Assembly (NCBI RefSeq): GCF_042684585.1
Contig: NZ_JBHULS010000004.1
Span: 62,001 to 126,000 of the forward strand
Reading direction: 5' to 3'
Length of the DNA: 64,000 bases
DNA from: Algorimicrobium sediminis
Lineage (GTDB): Bacteria; Bacteroidota; Bacteroidia; Flavobacteriales; Flavobacteriaceae
Positions 17,593 to 26,556 of this stretch are shown piece by piece. Every line of letters begins with the position of its first letter. Positions within the stretch are counted from its first letter, which is position 1. The notes beneath the pieces were generated by a model. It saw only the letters and a program-made list of their open reading frames with translations. It had not been told where the DNA came from and made no database searches. The translations under genes and the position numbers were made by a program.

Positions 17593-17979
17593 ATGCAATT
17601 TATAAAAAACTTATTTGGAGGTTCTTCGGAGCCTAAAGAGGAAAAGATTCTGCCATGGCAGGCGCTAACTACTACTGCCAATTTGGATACGATAGATAAA
17701 AAGTCTGTAGCTAAAACCCAACTTATTTTTAAACATTCCACACGTTGTGGCATTAGTAAAATGGTGTTAAATCAGTTTGTAACAAGTTATAATCTGGATT
17801 TATCAGCCGATTTGTATTATTTGGATTTACTTAATTACCGGGCTTTATCCGATGAGATAGGCTACCGGTATCAAGTTTTGCACGAATCGCCACAATTACT
17901 CATAATTCGAAATGGTGTTGCAGTGGCACATGCCAGTCATGGTGCCATTAATGACTTGCATTTGGAGAAGTACGTGTAA
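17593..17979 (+). CDS. ytxJ: Monothiol bacilliredoxin-like protein, YtxJ family
   Basis: This 128-residue thioredoxin-fold protein has a single active-site cysteine in FKHSTRCGISKMVL (C52). This is the YtxJ/DUF2847 pattern of monothiol bacilliredoxins, which reduce protein-bacillithiol mixed disulfides. The cis-Pro region is HESPQLLIIRNG, and the GVAVAHASHGAI segment is typical. It suggests that the organism makes bacillithiol; the synthesis genes are not in this window. Divergent from clpB. Confidence 0.9.
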   Translation: MQFIKNLFGGSSEPKEEKILPWQALTTTANLDTIDKKSVAKTQLIFKHSTRCGISKMVLNQFVTSYNLDLSADLYYLDLLNYRALSDEIGYRYQVLHESPQLLIIRNGVAVAHASHGAINDLHLEKYV

Positions 17980-18022
17980 GTTAATGACCACAAATTTGAA
18001 TCCTTAAGTATTCATTTTTAAC

Positions 18023-18030
18023 TATATTTG
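18023..18030 (+). promoter_or_regulatory. Putative promoter of the amidohydrolase gene
   Basis: TATATTTG (-7) lies 34 nt upstream of the ATG at 18065, with TTTG at 17995-17998 as a possible -33 (24-nt spacer). Confidence 0.5.
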
Positions 18031-18064
18031 AGACATAAAAGCAATAAATCAAAACAGATAATTC

Positions 18065-19786
18065 ATGAAAAAAACTATTATGATGGCCTTTATGGTGTCC
18101 GCTTTATGGACGTGTAAAAACCAAGAGGCGCCCAAAGAATCTACTGAAAACAAAGCAGTCGCAACTGTTTATTACAACGGCGACATAATTACAATGGATG
18201 GCGATACGGCTCAATATGCGGAAGCAGTTGTAGTATCTGAAGGTAAAATTACCTTTGTAGGCAATGCAAACGAGGCCATGAAAGTGGCAGGTCCGGGACA
18301 TAAAATGAAAGACTTGGATGGTAAAACCATGTTACCAGGATTTATAGATCCGCACAGTCATTTTATAAACGCACTGTCCATGAGCAACCAGGCAAACTGT
18401 TCGCCGGCTCCTGTAGGTAAGGGCAACGACGTACCAGGAATACTTGCTGCTTTAAAGGATTTCCAAAAGGAGAAGGCTGTACCAGAGGGCAAATTAATTA
18501 CCGGTTATGGTTACGACGATTCGGTTATGCCAGAAGGTAGAACCTTAAATAGAGATGATTTGGATGACGCTTTTCCCAATAATCCAGTTTTAATTATTCA
18601 TGTATCGCTACATGGTGGGGTACTAAACTCTAAAGCTATGGAATTATTTGGTATTTCTGCGGAAACCGAAACTCCTGCTGGTGGTATTATTGTTAGAAAA
18701 CCAGGAACCAATGAGCCATATGGCTTAATTATGGAAACGGCATTTATGCCTATCATGGAACAATTACCAACGCCTACAGATGCCGAATTAATGCAACAAA
18801 TAAAAGACGGGCAAATGATTTATGCTGAAGAAGGTGTAACCACTGCACACGAAGGGTTAACGAATGCGCAACAAGTAGCTATTTTGAAAAAAGCGGCAGA
18901 TGCTAATGCGTTATTTATAGATGTTATTTCCTATCCTTTTATTACCGAAATGGATACACTAATTAGTACTTATGGTTTGGATGCTTTTGGCAAATACGAC
19001 AACGGATTAAAATTAGGGGGTATAAAAATTACTATAGATGGTTCGCCACAGGGGCGTACAGCCTTATTTACCACGCCTTACTTAACTGGAGGTCCAGGAG
19101 GTGAAAAAAATTGGAAAGGCGAATCGACTTTCTCACAGGATGAGGTAAACAACATGTTAAAACGCATTTACGATAATGGCCTACAATCTACCTTTCATGC
19201 CAACGGAGACGGCGCAATTGATATGTGTTTAAAGGCTCACGAGTTTGCAAGCAATGGCGATTTGACTAAAGACAGACGCACCACTATTATTCACTCGCAG
19301 TTTGTTCGAGATGATCAATTAGATAAATATGTAGACTATAATTTAATTCCTTCATTATATACCGAGCACACCTTCTTTTTTGGCGATACCCACGTTAAAA
19401 ATCGCGGTTTAGAGCAGGCTTCCAGAATTAGCCCTATGAAAACGGCCATGGAAAAAGGTTTAAAACCTACTAACCATACAGATTTTAATGTAGTGCCTAT
19501 AAATCAATTATTTGTAATATGGTCTGCAGTAAACAGGATAACAAGAAACGGGGAGGTGTTAGGTGCCGAGGAGCGTGTTTCGCCATACCAAGCACTGCAA
19601 GCTATTACCACCAATGCAGCGTATCAATATTTTGAAGAAGATACCAAAGGAAGGTTAAAAGCAGGCTATGTTGCAGATTTTGTAATTTTAGATAAAAACC
19701 CACTAAAAGTAGATGCTATGGCTATTAAAGATATAGTGGTGCAGGAAACCATAAAAGGAGGTAATTCTATATTTTTAAAAGAATAA
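18065..19786 (+). CDS. YtcJ-like metal-dependent amidohydrolase lipoprotein
   Basis: The 573 residues start with a lipoprotein-type signal (ALWTC, C17), so the enzyme should be anchored in the cell envelope. The amidohydrolase core has the metal-binding MLPGFIDPHSHF, the family block KITIDGSPQGRTALFTTPY, the TEHTFFFGDTH segment with histidines, and the late NHTDFNV with the catalytic Asp. This is the YtcJ/exoenzyme-regulatory subgroup (amidohydrolase_3), acting on amide or ester bonds. The substrate is unknown. Monocistronic, ended by a strong hairpin. Confidence 0.9.
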   Translation: MKKTIMMAFMVSALWTCKNQEAPKESTENKAVATVYYNGDIITMDGDTAQYAEAVVVSEGKITFVGNANEAMKVAGPGHKMKDLDGKTMLPGFIDPHSHFINALSMSNQANCSPAPVGKGNDVPGILAALKDFQKEKAVPEGKLITGYGYDDSVMPEGRTLNRDDLDDAFPNNPVLIIHVSLHGGVLNSKAMELFGISAETETPAGGIIVRKPGTNEPYGLIMETAFMPIMEQLPTPTDAELMQQIKDGQMIYAEEGVTTAHEGLTNAQQVAILKKAADANALFIDVISYPFITEMDTLISTYGLDAFGKYDNGLKLGGIKITIDGSPQGRTALFTTPYLTGGPGGEKNWKGESTFSQDEVNNMLKRIYDNGLQSTFHANGDGAIDMCLKAHEFASNGDLTKDRRTTIIHSQFVRDDQLDKYVDYNLIPSLYTEHTFFFGDTHVKNRGLEQASRISPMKTAMEKGLKPTNHTDFNVVPINQLFVIWSAVNRITRNGEVLGAEERVSPYQALQAITTNAAYQYFEEDTKGRLKAGYVADFVILDKNPLKVDAMAIKDIVVQETIKGGNSIFLKE

Positions 19787-19803
19787 ATACACTAAAACAT
19801 GAT

Positions 19804-19837
19804 AAAAACTCCCAATTTATGTTGGGAGTTTTTTTTT
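19804..19837 (+). terminator. Terminator after amidohydrolase gene
   Basis: A perfect 12-bp stem (AAAAACTCCCAA / TTGGGAGTTTTT) with loop TTTATG is followed by more T residues. Confidence 0.92.
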
Positions 19838-20029
19838 ATAAAAATACGGACTGCCAAGTTAAAAGATAGTAAGCGCTTAACAATTGCAGTTTCTTTTGGC
19901 GGATTTATTACGCATTTAAGAATTTTCTTATTACGACCTTGTGTTTTTTAAACAAAGGAGGGTAGCATGTTGTTTTATTGAGGCAAACAAATATACCACC
20001 GCAACTAATTTATATGTTAGAAATTAATT

Positions 20030-20037
20030 TACTTTTG
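20030..20037 (+). promoter_or_regulatory. Putative -7 element of the secreted-protein pair
   Basis: TACTTTTG matches TAnnTTTG, 25 nt upstream of the ATG at 20063. The preceding stretch from the terminator at 19837 holds nothing else I can name. Confidence 0.45.
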
Positions 20038-20062
20038 GGGCTCACAATAATTTATAAAAATA

Positions 20063-21256
20063 ATGACAAAGTATTATGTTTTAGTTGGCTTGTTTTTAGC
20101 TAGCTTTCAAGCGGTTGTTTCGCAGGGTATAACGGGCGATAATGTCGAGTTTAACGTGCCACAGCCCCCAAAAGTAGCTATTCCAGAAGCCCAGCAATTT
20201 TATGCGGTAACGGTAACGTCACCTTATAATATTACAGCGGATGATGTTATAGCGCAGTCTAAAATAGATTTTCAGAACGAACTGGATAATTACGATCAAA
20301 AAGTCTTGGATAGCGAGGCGGAACATAAGGTTATACTGGCGCAGCATGAAAAGGATATTGAAATAGCCAAAGAAAAATATGCCATAGAGTCCAAGGAGTA
20401 CAGCAAGTTGTCCTTATTGGAGCGCATGGCAGTAGCCGAACAAGGAAAAAAACCTACATTGGTACTACCTAGCAGACCAACCTACTACAAACCGGCTAAA
20501 CCTATTTATAGAAATCCAAACTTAAACGATTATGTAATAGTCGATAATACCATTCTAGCGAGCAAAATTGTTGTAAATGGCATGCAGCGCGGCGAGAATA
20601 TTCTGGATATTCAAGTTGCTATGGAACGGGTAAATTTTCAGGATAACGCTGGTAAATCTTATGCCAATCTGCCAACAAACATTGCGGTAAGTTTAAATGG
20701 TGTTCCAGATTTTACAACCAATTTGTTCACGGACTTCGAATTAATAGCTAATTACCCAACTAATAATATTAACAAAAACCGCGAGGAAAAAGCTTACTTG
20801 GAAAAAGTGATTAAGCAAGTAAACCAGTTGTTAAATGAACGGTATGGCTATATTAATAAGCGCAAATCTTTATATTTAGAAGTGGTTAAAAACCGAAAAA
20901 ACACTTACGACGATTTGGAAAAAGCGCATATTTATGTTCTTACTAACTTAAAGAAAATTCAAGAGGATCCTCATTCGCGTTTAACACTTTCGGCTATGGA
21001 AAACCTGCAAAAAGGTTTGGATATTTGGGATAACACTTTAGCAAAAATTGATTACAAAAATTCCAAAGCCGATTACAATGCTAAAATTGCTCAATATGTT
21101 TATTTTAATTTAATAAAAGTACATGTAGCGTTAAACAGAAAAGAACAAGCTGAAAACTATTTAAATGCCTTACAGGAAAATTTAATTTACATAAAACTTT
21201 CTTACGACGATGAGCAAGCATTAAAGCGCCTAGAAAAAGAAATTTACACACAATAA
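20063..21256 (+). CDS. Secreted coiled-coil/helical-repeat protein of unknown function
   Basis: I do not recognise this 397-residue protein. It has a signal peptide (about 1-20, ending VVSQG) and no lipobox. A highly charged helical region (about 70-125, rich in Glu/Lys/Gln) looks like a coiled coil, then comes a Pro/Tyr-rich linker (LPSRPTYYKPAKPIYRNP) and a beta segment (NDYVIVDNTILASKIVVNGM). The helical C-terminal half resembles TPR-like repeats (NLIKVHVALNRKEQAENYLNAL). It ends 4 nt before the next secreted protein gene, so the pair is probably one transcription unit and may form a periplasmic or surface complex. Confidence 0.8.
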   Translation: MTKYYVLVGLFLASFQAVVSQGITGDNVEFNVPQPPKVAIPEAQQFYAVTVTSPYNITADDVIAQSKIDFQNELDNYDQKVLDSEAEHKVILAQHEKDIEIAKEKYAIESKEYSKLSLLERMAVAEQGKKPTLVLPSRPTYYKPAKPIYRNPNLNDYVIVDNTILASKIVVNGMQRGENILDIQVAMERVNFQDNAGKSYANLPTNIAVSLNGVPDFTTNLFTDFELIANYPTNNINKNREEKAYLEKVIKQVNQLLNERYGYINKRKSLYLEVVKNRKNTYDDLEKAHIYVLTNLKKIQEDPHSRLTLSAMENLQKGLDIWDNTLAKIDYKNSKADYNAKIAQYVYFNLIKVHVALNRKEQAENYLNALQENLIYIKLSYDDEQALKRLEKEIYTQ

Positions 21257-21260
21257 AAGT

Positions 21261-22703
21261 ATGAAAACACTATATGTATTAGTTAGTTTGCTTTTTGCGT
21301 CTTTATTGCATGCACAACAAATTAATTACGGACCACAATTTCCATTCAATCCGGAGACAGAAAATGATTTACAATTCGTACTATCGGATAATTACAACAG
21401 CTATTTGTTTAGTCAAATAAATATGCATGGTATGCAAAGTAAACATGCCCTTATTTTGCGAAAACTGGACCAAACAAACACTTTAGTAGCAACCTATGAG
21501 CATACGTTTCCGGGAATGGGCGCGAGTAGTTTGTATAACTTTTTAGGTGTATACCAACGTAATGCCAATCAGTTAGTAGCCTACACACATGCGTACTCTG
21601 GTAAAATGGATAAAATGGAAGTGTATGAAATAGTGTTCCATAAAACCACCAATACTTTTGCAGAGCGTCTAATTTTTAGTCACCCTATTGAATCCAATTC
21701 TAAATCGGGTAACGTAGCTTTTAAAGTGTCTGAAAATGGCTTGTATGCGGGACTTATTTATACGCCATATGCCAAACGGAAAGAGCCAGCAAAAAGTATT
21801 ATAAATCTTTATAATACGGAAACAGGCGAGCGCTTATGGGATAAGGAGGTTGTATTTGAGGATACCAATGAAAAGCATGTAGGAGTGACTAATTCGGGAA
21901 GCATTTTATGGGTGCGCACGGAAAAAGGGTTTAAAGCGGAAACCAATCAGTTATTTGTGGTAAATGCAGACCAAACAAAACGTTTGTTATTCCCAGAAAA
22001 AACAGCTTTATTCCAGCCAAAATTGTTTTCTATTGGCAATCAGGATTACTTTATGGCTTTTTATGAAGATAAGTCCATTGGCCTAAAATTTGGTAAATTT
22101 AACCGATTGCTTATGTACAGTTTAACCGACGGTTCCATATTAAATAACAATAAAATAGACGTGTTAACGCAGTACAAAAGTTTAACAGGGGTGGCACCAG
22201 CTGAAATTACCGATGTTAAAATTTCTGAACTTATTGTGGGTAATAATAGCATGCATGTTATTTTAGAAACACTTTACAAAGCTGGTACGGTACAAAAGCC
22301 TATGTTTTCAGGTAGCAGCACTACCATGGAAGTAGATTTAATTAAGTATGGTGTGGGCTATGTTTTAGAAACTGATATGGCCGGAAAGGTTTTACAAACC
22401 ACCACACTAAAAACAAGTGTTGGTATGTTGCCAGAAATTTCTAATTCGTTTGGAATTATCTCTATTTTAGGCGATTTCTATATTAACACAGGTTGGTATT
22501 ACGGTTTATACAAACCAAGCCAATTAAACGGTTTGAACGAAAACTATGGCAGAAAGCTTTTTGGCTACAGTTCGTTACGAGATTACGGTACGTTTGTTAA
22601 TCAACTAATGCATTATTCGGCAGACAGTCGGATTTTAAAATTAGCGCGGTACCACAGCAACAACAGCTTGTCAGTTATGGATCTAACTAATTTTCCTGAA
22701 TAA
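21261..22703 (+). CDS. Secreted protein of unknown function, propeller-like
   Basis: I do not recognise this 480-residue protein. It has a signal peptide (about 1-18, ending LLHAQQ) and no lipobox. The mature part is beta-rich, with blades of alternating hydrophobic strands that read like comparison of recorded quantities (INLYNTETGERLWDKEVVF, NQLFVVNADQTKRLLFPE, GYVLETDMAGKVLQTTTL). This suggests a beta-propeller fold; that is an inference from strand pattern. It starts 4 nt after its partner and is followed by a very strong terminator. Confidence 0.8.
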   Translation: MKTLYVLVSLLFASLLHAQQINYGPQFPFNPETENDLQFVLSDNYNSYLFSQINMHGMQSKHALILRKLDQTNTLVATYEHTFPGMGASSLYNFLGVYQRNANQLVAYTHAYSGKMDKMEVYEIVFHKTTNTFAERLIFSHPIESNSKSGNVAFKVSENGLYAGLIYTPYAKRKEPAKSIINLYNTETGERLWDKEVVFEDTNEKHVGVTNSGSILWVRTEKGFKAETNQLFVVNADQTKRLLFPEKTALFQPKLFSIGNQDYFMAFYEDKSIGLKFGKFNRLLMYSLTDGSILNNNKIDVLTQYKSLTGVAPAEITDVKISELIVGNNSMHVILETLYKAGTVQKPMFSGSSTTMEVDLIKYGVGYVLETDMAGKVLQTTTLKTSVGMLPEISNSFGIISILGDFYINTGWYYGLYKPSQLNGLNENYGRKLFGYSSLRDYGTFVNQLMHYSADSRILKLARYHSNNSLSVMDLTNFPE

Positions 22704-22730
22704 CAGGTTTTTTAGTAGAGATGTGGCAAA

Positions 22731-22766
22731 AAAAAGCCCGCAACAAATTTTTGTTGCGGGCTTTTT
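22731..22766. terminator. Strong bidirectional terminator
   Basis: A nearly loopless palindrome (AAAAAGCCCGCAACAAA / TTTGTTGCGGGCTTTTT) lies between the convergent secreted-protein operon and fahA. Confidence 0.93.
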
Positions 22767-22784
22767 ATATGCTAAAAATAGTAA

Positions 22785-24080
22785 TTACTTACCAGCTTTT
22801 TTTGGTTCAAAAACAGGAAGTAGCTCGGTAGAAACTTCGCCAAAACCAATACGTGTACCATCTTTTTCGCAATGACCGCGCATAATTACGGTATCGTAGT
22901 CGTTTATAAATTTACGGGTGGTGCCATCTTTTAGTTTTACAGGTTTTTCACCGCGCCAGCTTAATTCAAGCATAGAACCGTAGGAATCTGGTGTTGGACC
23001 AGAAATGGTACCACTACCCATCATGTCGCCAGAGTTAACAGGGCAACCATTTACGGTGTGGTGCGCTAACTGCTGTGCCATATTCCAATACATATATTTA
23101 AAGTTGGAGCGGCTTACAATAGTTTCTTTAGCCGATTTTGGTTTTATAGCAACCTCCAGTTTAATATCGTAGCTTTTCTTGCCTTTATATTGCAGATAAG
23201 GAAGTTGCGGTTTTAAAGGTTTCGGACTTTCCACACGGAAAGGTTCTAAAGCATCCAGGGTAACTATCCAAGGCGAAATAGACGACGCAAAACTTTTGGC
23301 TAAAAATGGACCTAAAGGCACATATTCCCATTTTTGAATATCGCGTGCAGACCAGTCGTTAAATAACACCAGTCCAAAAATATACTCCTCGGCTTCGTCT
23401 ATGGGAATTGGTTCACCCAAATCGTTAGCATCGGTAGTAATAAAAGCCATTTCTAATTCAAAATCTACTAATTTACTCGGACCAAAAACTGGGGTGTCGC
23501 TACCAGCAGGTAAGGTTTGTCCTTGTGGCCTGTGTATTGGAATACCAGACGGAATAATAGACGAACTTCTACCATGGTAGCCAACAGGAATGTGCAGCCA
23601 GTTTGGCATTAAGGCGTTTTCTGGATCGCGGAACATGGTGCCAACATTTGTGGCATGCTCAATACTGGAATAAAAATCGGTGTAATCGCCAATTTGAACG
23701 GGTAGCTGCATTTCAATTTCATCCAAACGGAACAGCACCACTTCTTTATGTTTTTTATTGTCTTTTAAAACATGGTTTTCAGCGTCAAAAATTTCGGCAA
23801 TGCGGTTTCTAACGGCGCGCCATGTTTTTCTGCCATCGGCAATAAAGTCGTTTAAAGAATCCTGAAGGAAAATATCGTCTGTTAGCGGAATACCATCAAA
23901 ATAACCAAGTTGGTGTAAAGCTCCTAAATCAATTGCCGTATCGCCTATGCGGGTACCAATGGTAATAATATCATCGCGCGTTAGAAATACGCCAAAAGGA
24001 ATGTTTTGTATGGGAAAATCGGAGTTCTTATCTACATGTAACCACGATTTTCTGTCTGGATTGTTAGCTGAAATTGGCAT
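22785..24080 (-). CDS. fahA: Fumarylacetoacetase
   Basis: This enzyme cleaves fumarylacetoacetate to fumarate and acetoacetate, the last step of tyrosine/homogentisate catabolism. The 431 residues have the N-terminal SH3-like domain (about 15-120) and the FAH catalytic domain, with YTDFYSSIEHATNVGTMFRD, HIPVGYHGRSSS, FELEMAF, NDWSARDIQKWEYVPLGPF and SGDMMGSGTISGP. The metal-binding acids and the catalytic histidine region appear intact. Homogentisate dioxygenase is not in this window. Divergent from glyA. Confidence 0.97.
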   Translation of the reverse strand: MPISANNPDRKSWLHVDKNSDFPIQNIPFGVFLTRDDIITIGTRIGDTAIDLGALHQLGYFDGIPLTDDIFLQDSLNDFIADGRKTWRAVRNRIAEIFDAENHVLKDNKKHKEVVLFRLDEIEMQLPVQIGDYTDFYSSIEHATNVGTMFRDPENALMPNWLHIPVGYHGRSSSIIPSGIPIHRPQGQTLPAGSDTPVFGPSKLVDFELEMAFITTDANDLGEPIPIDEAEEYIFGLVLFNDWSARDIQKWEYVPLGPFLAKSFASSISPWIVTLDALEPFRVESPKPLKPQLPYLQYKGKKSYDIKLEVAIKPKSAKETIVSRSNFKYMYWNMAQQLAHHTVNGCPVNSGDMMGSGTISGPTPDSYGSMLELSWRGEKPVKLKDGTTRKFINDYDTVIMRGHCEKDGTRIGFGEVSTELLPVFEPKKAGK

Positions 24081-24218
24081 AACTATATTCTGTTTTTTGG
24101 TGTTTAAAATCTTTTCAAACCTACATAACTTTTCGTTTTATTACTAATTAAAGACTGAAAAACTTCGAAATCTTTACCCTTAAAGAAAAACAATTTAGGT
24201 ATGGTAAATATATGTTTT

Positions 24219-24252
24219 TTGGTGTATTAAACTAATCTATTTCTTATTTTTG
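24219..24252 (+). promoter_or_regulatory. Putative promoter of glyA
   Basis: TTG at 24219-24221 (-33) and TATTTTTG at 24245-24252 (-7), with a 23-nt spacer, lie 27 nt upstream of the ATG at 24280. Confidence 0.55.
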
Positions 24253-24279
24253 CAATCTATTCAACAATAACCAAAATTT

Positions 24280-25551
24280 ATGCAACGCGACGAACAAATA
24301 TTTGAACTCATAGAAGCCGAAAAACAAAGACAGCTTCAAGGTATAGAACTCATAGCATCGGAAAATTTTGTAAGTAACCAGGTTATGGAAGCAGCCGGAT
24401 CTGTGTTAACAAACAAATACGCTGAAGGCTATCCAGGAAAGCGCTACTATGGTGGTTGCGAAGTAGTAGATGAGGTGGAGCAATTAGCTATAGAACGCGC
24501 TAAAGCTTTGTTTGGTGCGGCCTACGCGAACGTACAACCGCACTCTGGTAGCCAGGCTAATACCGCTGTTTTTTCGGTTTGTTTAAAACCAGGCGATACC
24601 ATTCTTGGTTTCGATTTATCGCATGGTGGCCATTTAACGCATGGCTCGCCTGTAAATTTCTCGGGAAAATTATACAATCCTGTTTTTTACGGTGTTGATA
24701 AGGAAACCGGTTTAATAGATTACAATCATGTAGCCGAAGTTGCCCAGCGCGAAAAACCAAAAATGATTATTTGTGGGGCTTCAGCATATTCTCGCGATAT
24801 GGATTTTAAGCGTTTCCGAGAAATTGCCGATAGCGTGGGCGCATTACTTTTAGGCGATATTTCACATCCATCGGGTTTAATAGCTAAAGGTATTTTAAAC
24901 GATCCGCTGCCACATTGCCATATTGTTACTACCACCACACATAAAACATTGCGTGGTCCTAGAGGCGGTATGATATTAATGGGACAGGATTTTGATAACC
25001 CATTTGGTATTAGGCTTAAAAATGGTAGTTTACGAAAAATGTCGTCTCTACTGGATTCGGGTGTGTTTCCAGGTAACCAAGGCGGACCACTAGAACATAT
25101 TATTGCCGCTAAAGCTATTGCTTTTGGAGAAGCTTTAACGGACGAATTTATGCACTACATGTTACAAGTTAAGAAAAATGCAGCCGCTATGGCAAAGGCT
25201 TTTGTAGAGCGTGATTACCATATTATTTCCGGAGGAACCGATAACCACATGATGCTTATTGATTTGCGTAACAAAAATATTACTGGAAAAGACGCTGAAA
25301 AAGCTTTAGTGAAAGCGGATATTACGGTGAACAAAAACATGGTGCCTTTTGATGATAAAAGCCCGTTTGTAACATCTGGTATCCGGGTAGGCACACCTGC
25401 TATTACCACCCGTGGCCTTAAAGAAAACGATATGGATGCTATTGTGGCACTAATAGATGCTGTTATTATGAACCACGAGGACGATGCTAAATTAGAGGCC
25501 ATTAGTAAAGAAGTAAATGCTATGATGAGTCATTTACCGTTATTTGCCTAA
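24280..25551 (+). CDS. glyA: Serine hydroxymethyltransferase
   Basis: GlyA interconverts serine and glycine with tetrahydrofolate, feeding one-carbon metabolism. The 423 residues contain IELIASENF, NKYAEGYPGKRYYGGCE, the PLP-lysine motif TTTTHKTLRGPRGG, SGVFPGNQGGP and IRVGTPAITTRG. This is a complete cytosolic PLP fold-type I enzyme. Monocistronic, with a promoter and a strong terminator. Confidence 0.98.
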   Translation: MQRDEQIFELIEAEKQRQLQGIELIASENFVSNQVMEAAGSVLTNKYAEGYPGKRYYGGCEVVDEVEQLAIERAKALFGAAYANVQPHSGSQANTAVFSVCLKPGDTILGFDLSHGGHLTHGSPVNFSGKLYNPVFYGVDKETGLIDYNHVAEVAQREKPKMIICGASAYSRDMDFKRFREIADSVGALLLGDISHPSGLIAKGILNDPLPHCHIVTTTTHKTLRGPRGGMILMGQDFDNPFGIRLKNGSLRKMSSLLDSGVFPGNQGGPLEHIIAAKAIAFGEALTDEFMHYMLQVKKNAAAMAKAFVERDYHIISGGTDNHMMLIDLRNKNITGKDAEKALVKADITVNKNMVPFDDKSPFVTSGIRVGTPAITTRGLKENDMDAIVALIDAVIMNHEDDAKLEAISKEVNAMMSHLPLFA

Positions 25552-25911
25552 TCGGAATTAATGTCAACTTAAAGTCATAAAAAAACCTGCTTGTTTATTT
25601 AAGCAGGTTTTTTTCGTTTTGCTGTTAGGTGTAAAATATTTGGTTTTAAATATGCTTAATTAATTTCATGCACCATTACACAAAGGTATTTTAGTTAGCA
25701 GCTTATTTTTTTAGGACGTAAATTGTATTTATTAAGGGTAAATACTTTTTGTATTCTGTTATGTTCTGTATGTGGCTGTGTGCTAATTTTTTAAGAGATT
25801 GTAATTTAAGAAAAGTATTTCTTTGTAAGAAAATTTAGATGTTTTATATTGGCTGTCTATTAATCAAGTTGGTTCTTGAGTGAGTCAGTGTCAACTTTAA
25901 AACTTTATACC
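25552..25911. other. Intergenic stretch between glyA and lipoprotein gene
   Basis: These 360 bases hold the glyA terminator (25579-25614). A CAAAGGTA at about 25690 looks like a minus-strand -7 element but points at the end of glyA and has no gene to serve. The remainder is AT-rich with no ORF, RNA or repeat that I can support. Confidence 0.6.
25579..25614 (+). terminator. Terminator of glyA
   Basis: A perfect 14-bp stem (AAAAAAACCTGCTT / AAGCAGGTTTTTTT) with an 8-nt loop begins 28 nt after the stop codon. Confidence 0.93.
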
Positions 25912-26340
25912 ATGAAAAAACTATTTTTATTATTTTTAAGTACAACATTGATGTTTACCACATCTTGTTCAAGCGACGATGACAATAACACGCCGCCACC
26001 GGCACCCAGAAATACCGTAACAAAAGCGAATATTTTAGTGTTGGATTTATCTGATAATCCCATGCAAAATGTAACGGTTTACGCGCAATCTGAAAGTAAT
26101 TGGGATGCTAACGGAGGTGCTTCCAGTACAAATGCCAATTTTGAAGTAACCACCGGTGCAGATGGCATTGCTAAATTTGACGATTTATACACCGAAGCCG
26201 ATTTTAACAGCGGTAATAATTTTACTAACGTATACCGCTTTTCGGTATTTATTAATACAGGTACTACAACAGGTAATGTAACCGTAGGACAAAGTATTAC
26301 TATGGGCGAAGAAGTAAATATTACGCTAAATAGCCTGTAA
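25912..26340 (+). CDS. Small lipoprotein with carboxypeptidase-regulatory-like beta domain
   Basis: The 142 residues start with a lipoprotein signal ending TTSC (C19), followed by SSDDDN, an acidic tract typical of surface-exported Bacteroidota lipoproteins. A Pro linker leads into a single beta-sandwich (NILVLDLSDNPMQNVTVYAQ ... GIAKFDDLYTE), which resembles the transthyretin/carboxypeptidase-regulatory fold. I chose the ATG at 25912; an in-frame start 36 nt upstream would spoil the signal peptide. Role unknown. Confidence 0.82.
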   Translation: MKKLFLLFLSTTLMFTTSCSSDDDNNTPPPAPRNTVTKANILVLDLSDNPMQNVTVYAQSESNWDANGGASSTNANFEVTTGADGIAKFDDLYTEADFNSGNNFTNVYRFSVFINTGTTTGNVTVGQSITMGEEVNITLNSL

Positions 26341-26481
26341 ACTTAATTAATAACACCAACCGCTGGCTCATCAGTTCAACGCTATTTAAACAATGCGAAT
26401 AAGGTGTTTTACACATATCTCATTTTCAGTTTATATGTTTTTTAATTTGAATTAAGATACACCATTTATATCGCGAATAAA

Positions 26482-26518
26482 AAAGCCTGCTTAACTATAA
26501 GCAGGCTTTCTTTTTTTT
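26482..26518. terminator. Bidirectional terminator
   Basis: A 12-bp stem (AAAGCCTGCTTA / TAAGCAGGCTTT) with loop ACTA plus flanking A- and T-tracts lies between the convergent lipoprotein genes. Confidence 0.9.
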
Positions 26519-26556
26519 GGTTGTACCTTACAAAAACGGGACTTTTGTGTGAGTCC

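Noticed and set aside
25685..25700. Minus-strand promoter-like CAAAGGTA downstream of glyA
   Set aside because: It matches the -7 consensus but would read into the end of glyA with no antisense gene; probably chance in AT-rich DNA.
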